Of a stretch of 64,000 bases of DNA, positions 63,321 to 64,000 are shown piece after piece. Source of the stretch: VXNE01 sp965217825 (lineage in GTDB: Bacteria; Pseudomonadota; Gammaproteobacteria; Pseudomonadales; Azotimanducaceae); contig OZ244571.1 of NCBI GenBank assembly GCA_965217825.1, positions 4,588,001 through 4,652,000 of the forward strand, given 5' to 3'. The notes beneath the pieces are model-generated. The model saw nothing but the letters and a program-made list of their open reading frames with translations. It ran no database searches and was not told the DNA's origin. Within the stretch, counting starts at the first letter, position 1, and each line of letters opens with the position of its first letter. Both the position numbers and the translations under genes were made by a program.

Positions 63321-64000
63321 TCAAGCGGGCAAGTGCGTGTCCAGAAAGCGGGAAACTGTCCCGTTGAACTCCTCCGGGTATTCCCAGAACATCATGTGGG
63401 CGCCCAGTACGAAAAGTTCAGCGGTCGGCGTGTTGGACTCAATCCATTTCGCCGCAGCGTCGGAAGCGTTCTGGTTCACGATCTGCAACACCGGGAGTTG
63501 CCCCGCCACGTCCCTGGCGACCTGGGAGTAGTCGCAAAGGTTGCCGTCGCCCAGCAACAGCGCAGCGACATACGGCGCCGTGAGCGTGGAGCGGGAAACG
63601 ATGTCTTCGACAAAGGCATCGTCGGCGGGCTGCATCAGGAACCCGTGCGATGTCATGGCTCTCACCATCGCGGAATGATCGACGTCGGCGACACTCGCTT
63701 GCATCCGCCTGACGTTCTCGCGCACATCGATACCCCAGTCCGATTCCCTTTCCTTGACCGGTTTGGGCGACATGTCGATGCCCACGAAAGCGCTCACGTT
63801 CGCGCATCCGAACTGCTCGAAATAGGCATACGCGGCCAGGGCGCCGGTTGACCAACCCAGCAGCACGACATCCCGAAGCCCCAGCTCCCGGATGAAATCT
63901 GCCAGGTCCTGCCCATGCTGCGTATAGTGATTGCCGGACTGAAGGCTGGATGACTGTCCCTGGCTGCGGGGATCGTAGGCAATAGTCCTATACCGTTCCG
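63321..64000 (-). CDS. Alpha/beta hydrolase (5' part outside window)
   Basis: About 226 residues remain. The frame continues to the window edge: ERYRTIAYDPRSQGQSSSLQ, then HGQDLADFIRELGLRDVVLL and the nucleophile elbow LLGWSTGALAAYAYFEQFG (Ser in GWSTG). The catalytic histidine is likely in LGAHMMFWEYPEEFN. Typical hydrolase or haloperoxidase-like sequence. The start codon lies beyond 64000; the internal ATG at 63866 is not the true start. Confidence 0.88.
   Translation of the reverse strand, partial: ERYRTIAYDPRSQGQSSSLQSGNHYTQHGQDLADFIRELGLRDVVLLGWSTGALAAYAYFEQFGCANVSAFVGIDMSPKPVKERESDWGIDVRENVRRMQASVADVDHSAMVRAMTSHGFLMQPADDAFVEDIVSRSTLTAPYVAALLLGDGNLCDYSQVARDVAGQLPVLQIVNQNASDAAAKWIESNTPTAELFVLGAHMMFWEYPEEFNGTVSRFLDTHLPA

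Overview
The window is a dense, GC-rich chromosomal segment. Gene content and order point to a gammaproteobacterium. The block fau–6S RNA–zapA diverging from pepP–ubiH–gcvT–gcvH–gcvP is the arrangement known from Escherichia and Pseudomonas. rppH–ptsP, thyA/lgt/folA and ilvE–waaF–waaC–waaG–waaP are also classic gammaproteobacterial neighbourhoods. The species cannot be named from the sequence. Several catabolic or orphan genes (phytanoyl-CoA dioxygenase-like, MaoC/enoyl-CoA hydratase, amidohydrolase) suit an uncultured environmental lineage; that is inference.

Layout. 1-2.6 kb (minus): rpiA (cut by the edge), def, 5-formyl-THF cyclo-ligase, 6S RNA, zapA and a zapB-like coiled coil. 2.85-10.2 kb (plus): pepP, ubiH and the whole glycine cleavage system (gcvT, gcvH, gcvPA, gcvPB). 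10.2-13.8 kb: a DUF255 thioredoxin-like protein, a phage portal-like remnant, a MITE and a HicB/HicA toxin-antitoxin pair. 14-17.5 kb: rppH-ptsP and a secreted hypothetical. 17.7-20.3 kb: an SDR, an orphan AbrB-type antitoxin, a truncated ATPase-domain regulator behind a cluster of dyads, and a 286-bp inverted-repeat element. 20.3-27.6 kb: thyA, NRDE protein, lgt, folA, an S9 peptidase and an orphan molybdopterin hydroxylase. 27.6-30.2 kb: Res-Xre and HipBA toxin-antitoxin modules, each with a visible operator-like palindrome. 30.4-36 kb: AcoX-like kinase, fabV, hemE, DM13 protein, ppk2, amidohydrolase. 36-45.2 kb is a defence/decay island: a second Res-Xre module broken by a MITE, an hsdM remnant, a 1739-residue exonuclease-RecQ-UvrD fusion, a third and intact Res-Xre module, and a VapB-like remnant. 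45.7-52 kb: a solute-binding protein, ilvD, argA, argE and a PhyH-like dioxygenase. 52.3-58.1 kb: ilvE and the LPS core genes waaF, waaC and a waaG/waaP fusion. 58.1-64 kb: MaoC and enoyl-CoA hydratase proteins, a DUF3883 protein, OsmC, DUF2817 and an alpha/beta hydrolase (cut by the edge).

Three things stand out. (1) A dispersed element with two hairpins and a 111-bp period occurs four times plus one fragment. Two copies lie inside essential-type genes (ubiH, and the waaG/waaP fusion), in opposite orientations, and add exactly 37 codons without breaking the frame. This behaviour resembles Rickettsia palindromic elements. (2) A triple fusion of a DEDD exonuclease-like domain, a RecQ helicase and a UvrD-like helicase sits in the defence island. 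(3) A near-palindromic MITE flanked by CTAG has two copies; removing one of them restores the reading frame of a Res-Xre antitoxin. The window also carries at least six toxin-antitoxin loci or relics, and an 86-bp tandem repeat explains how waaG and waaP became one reading frame.
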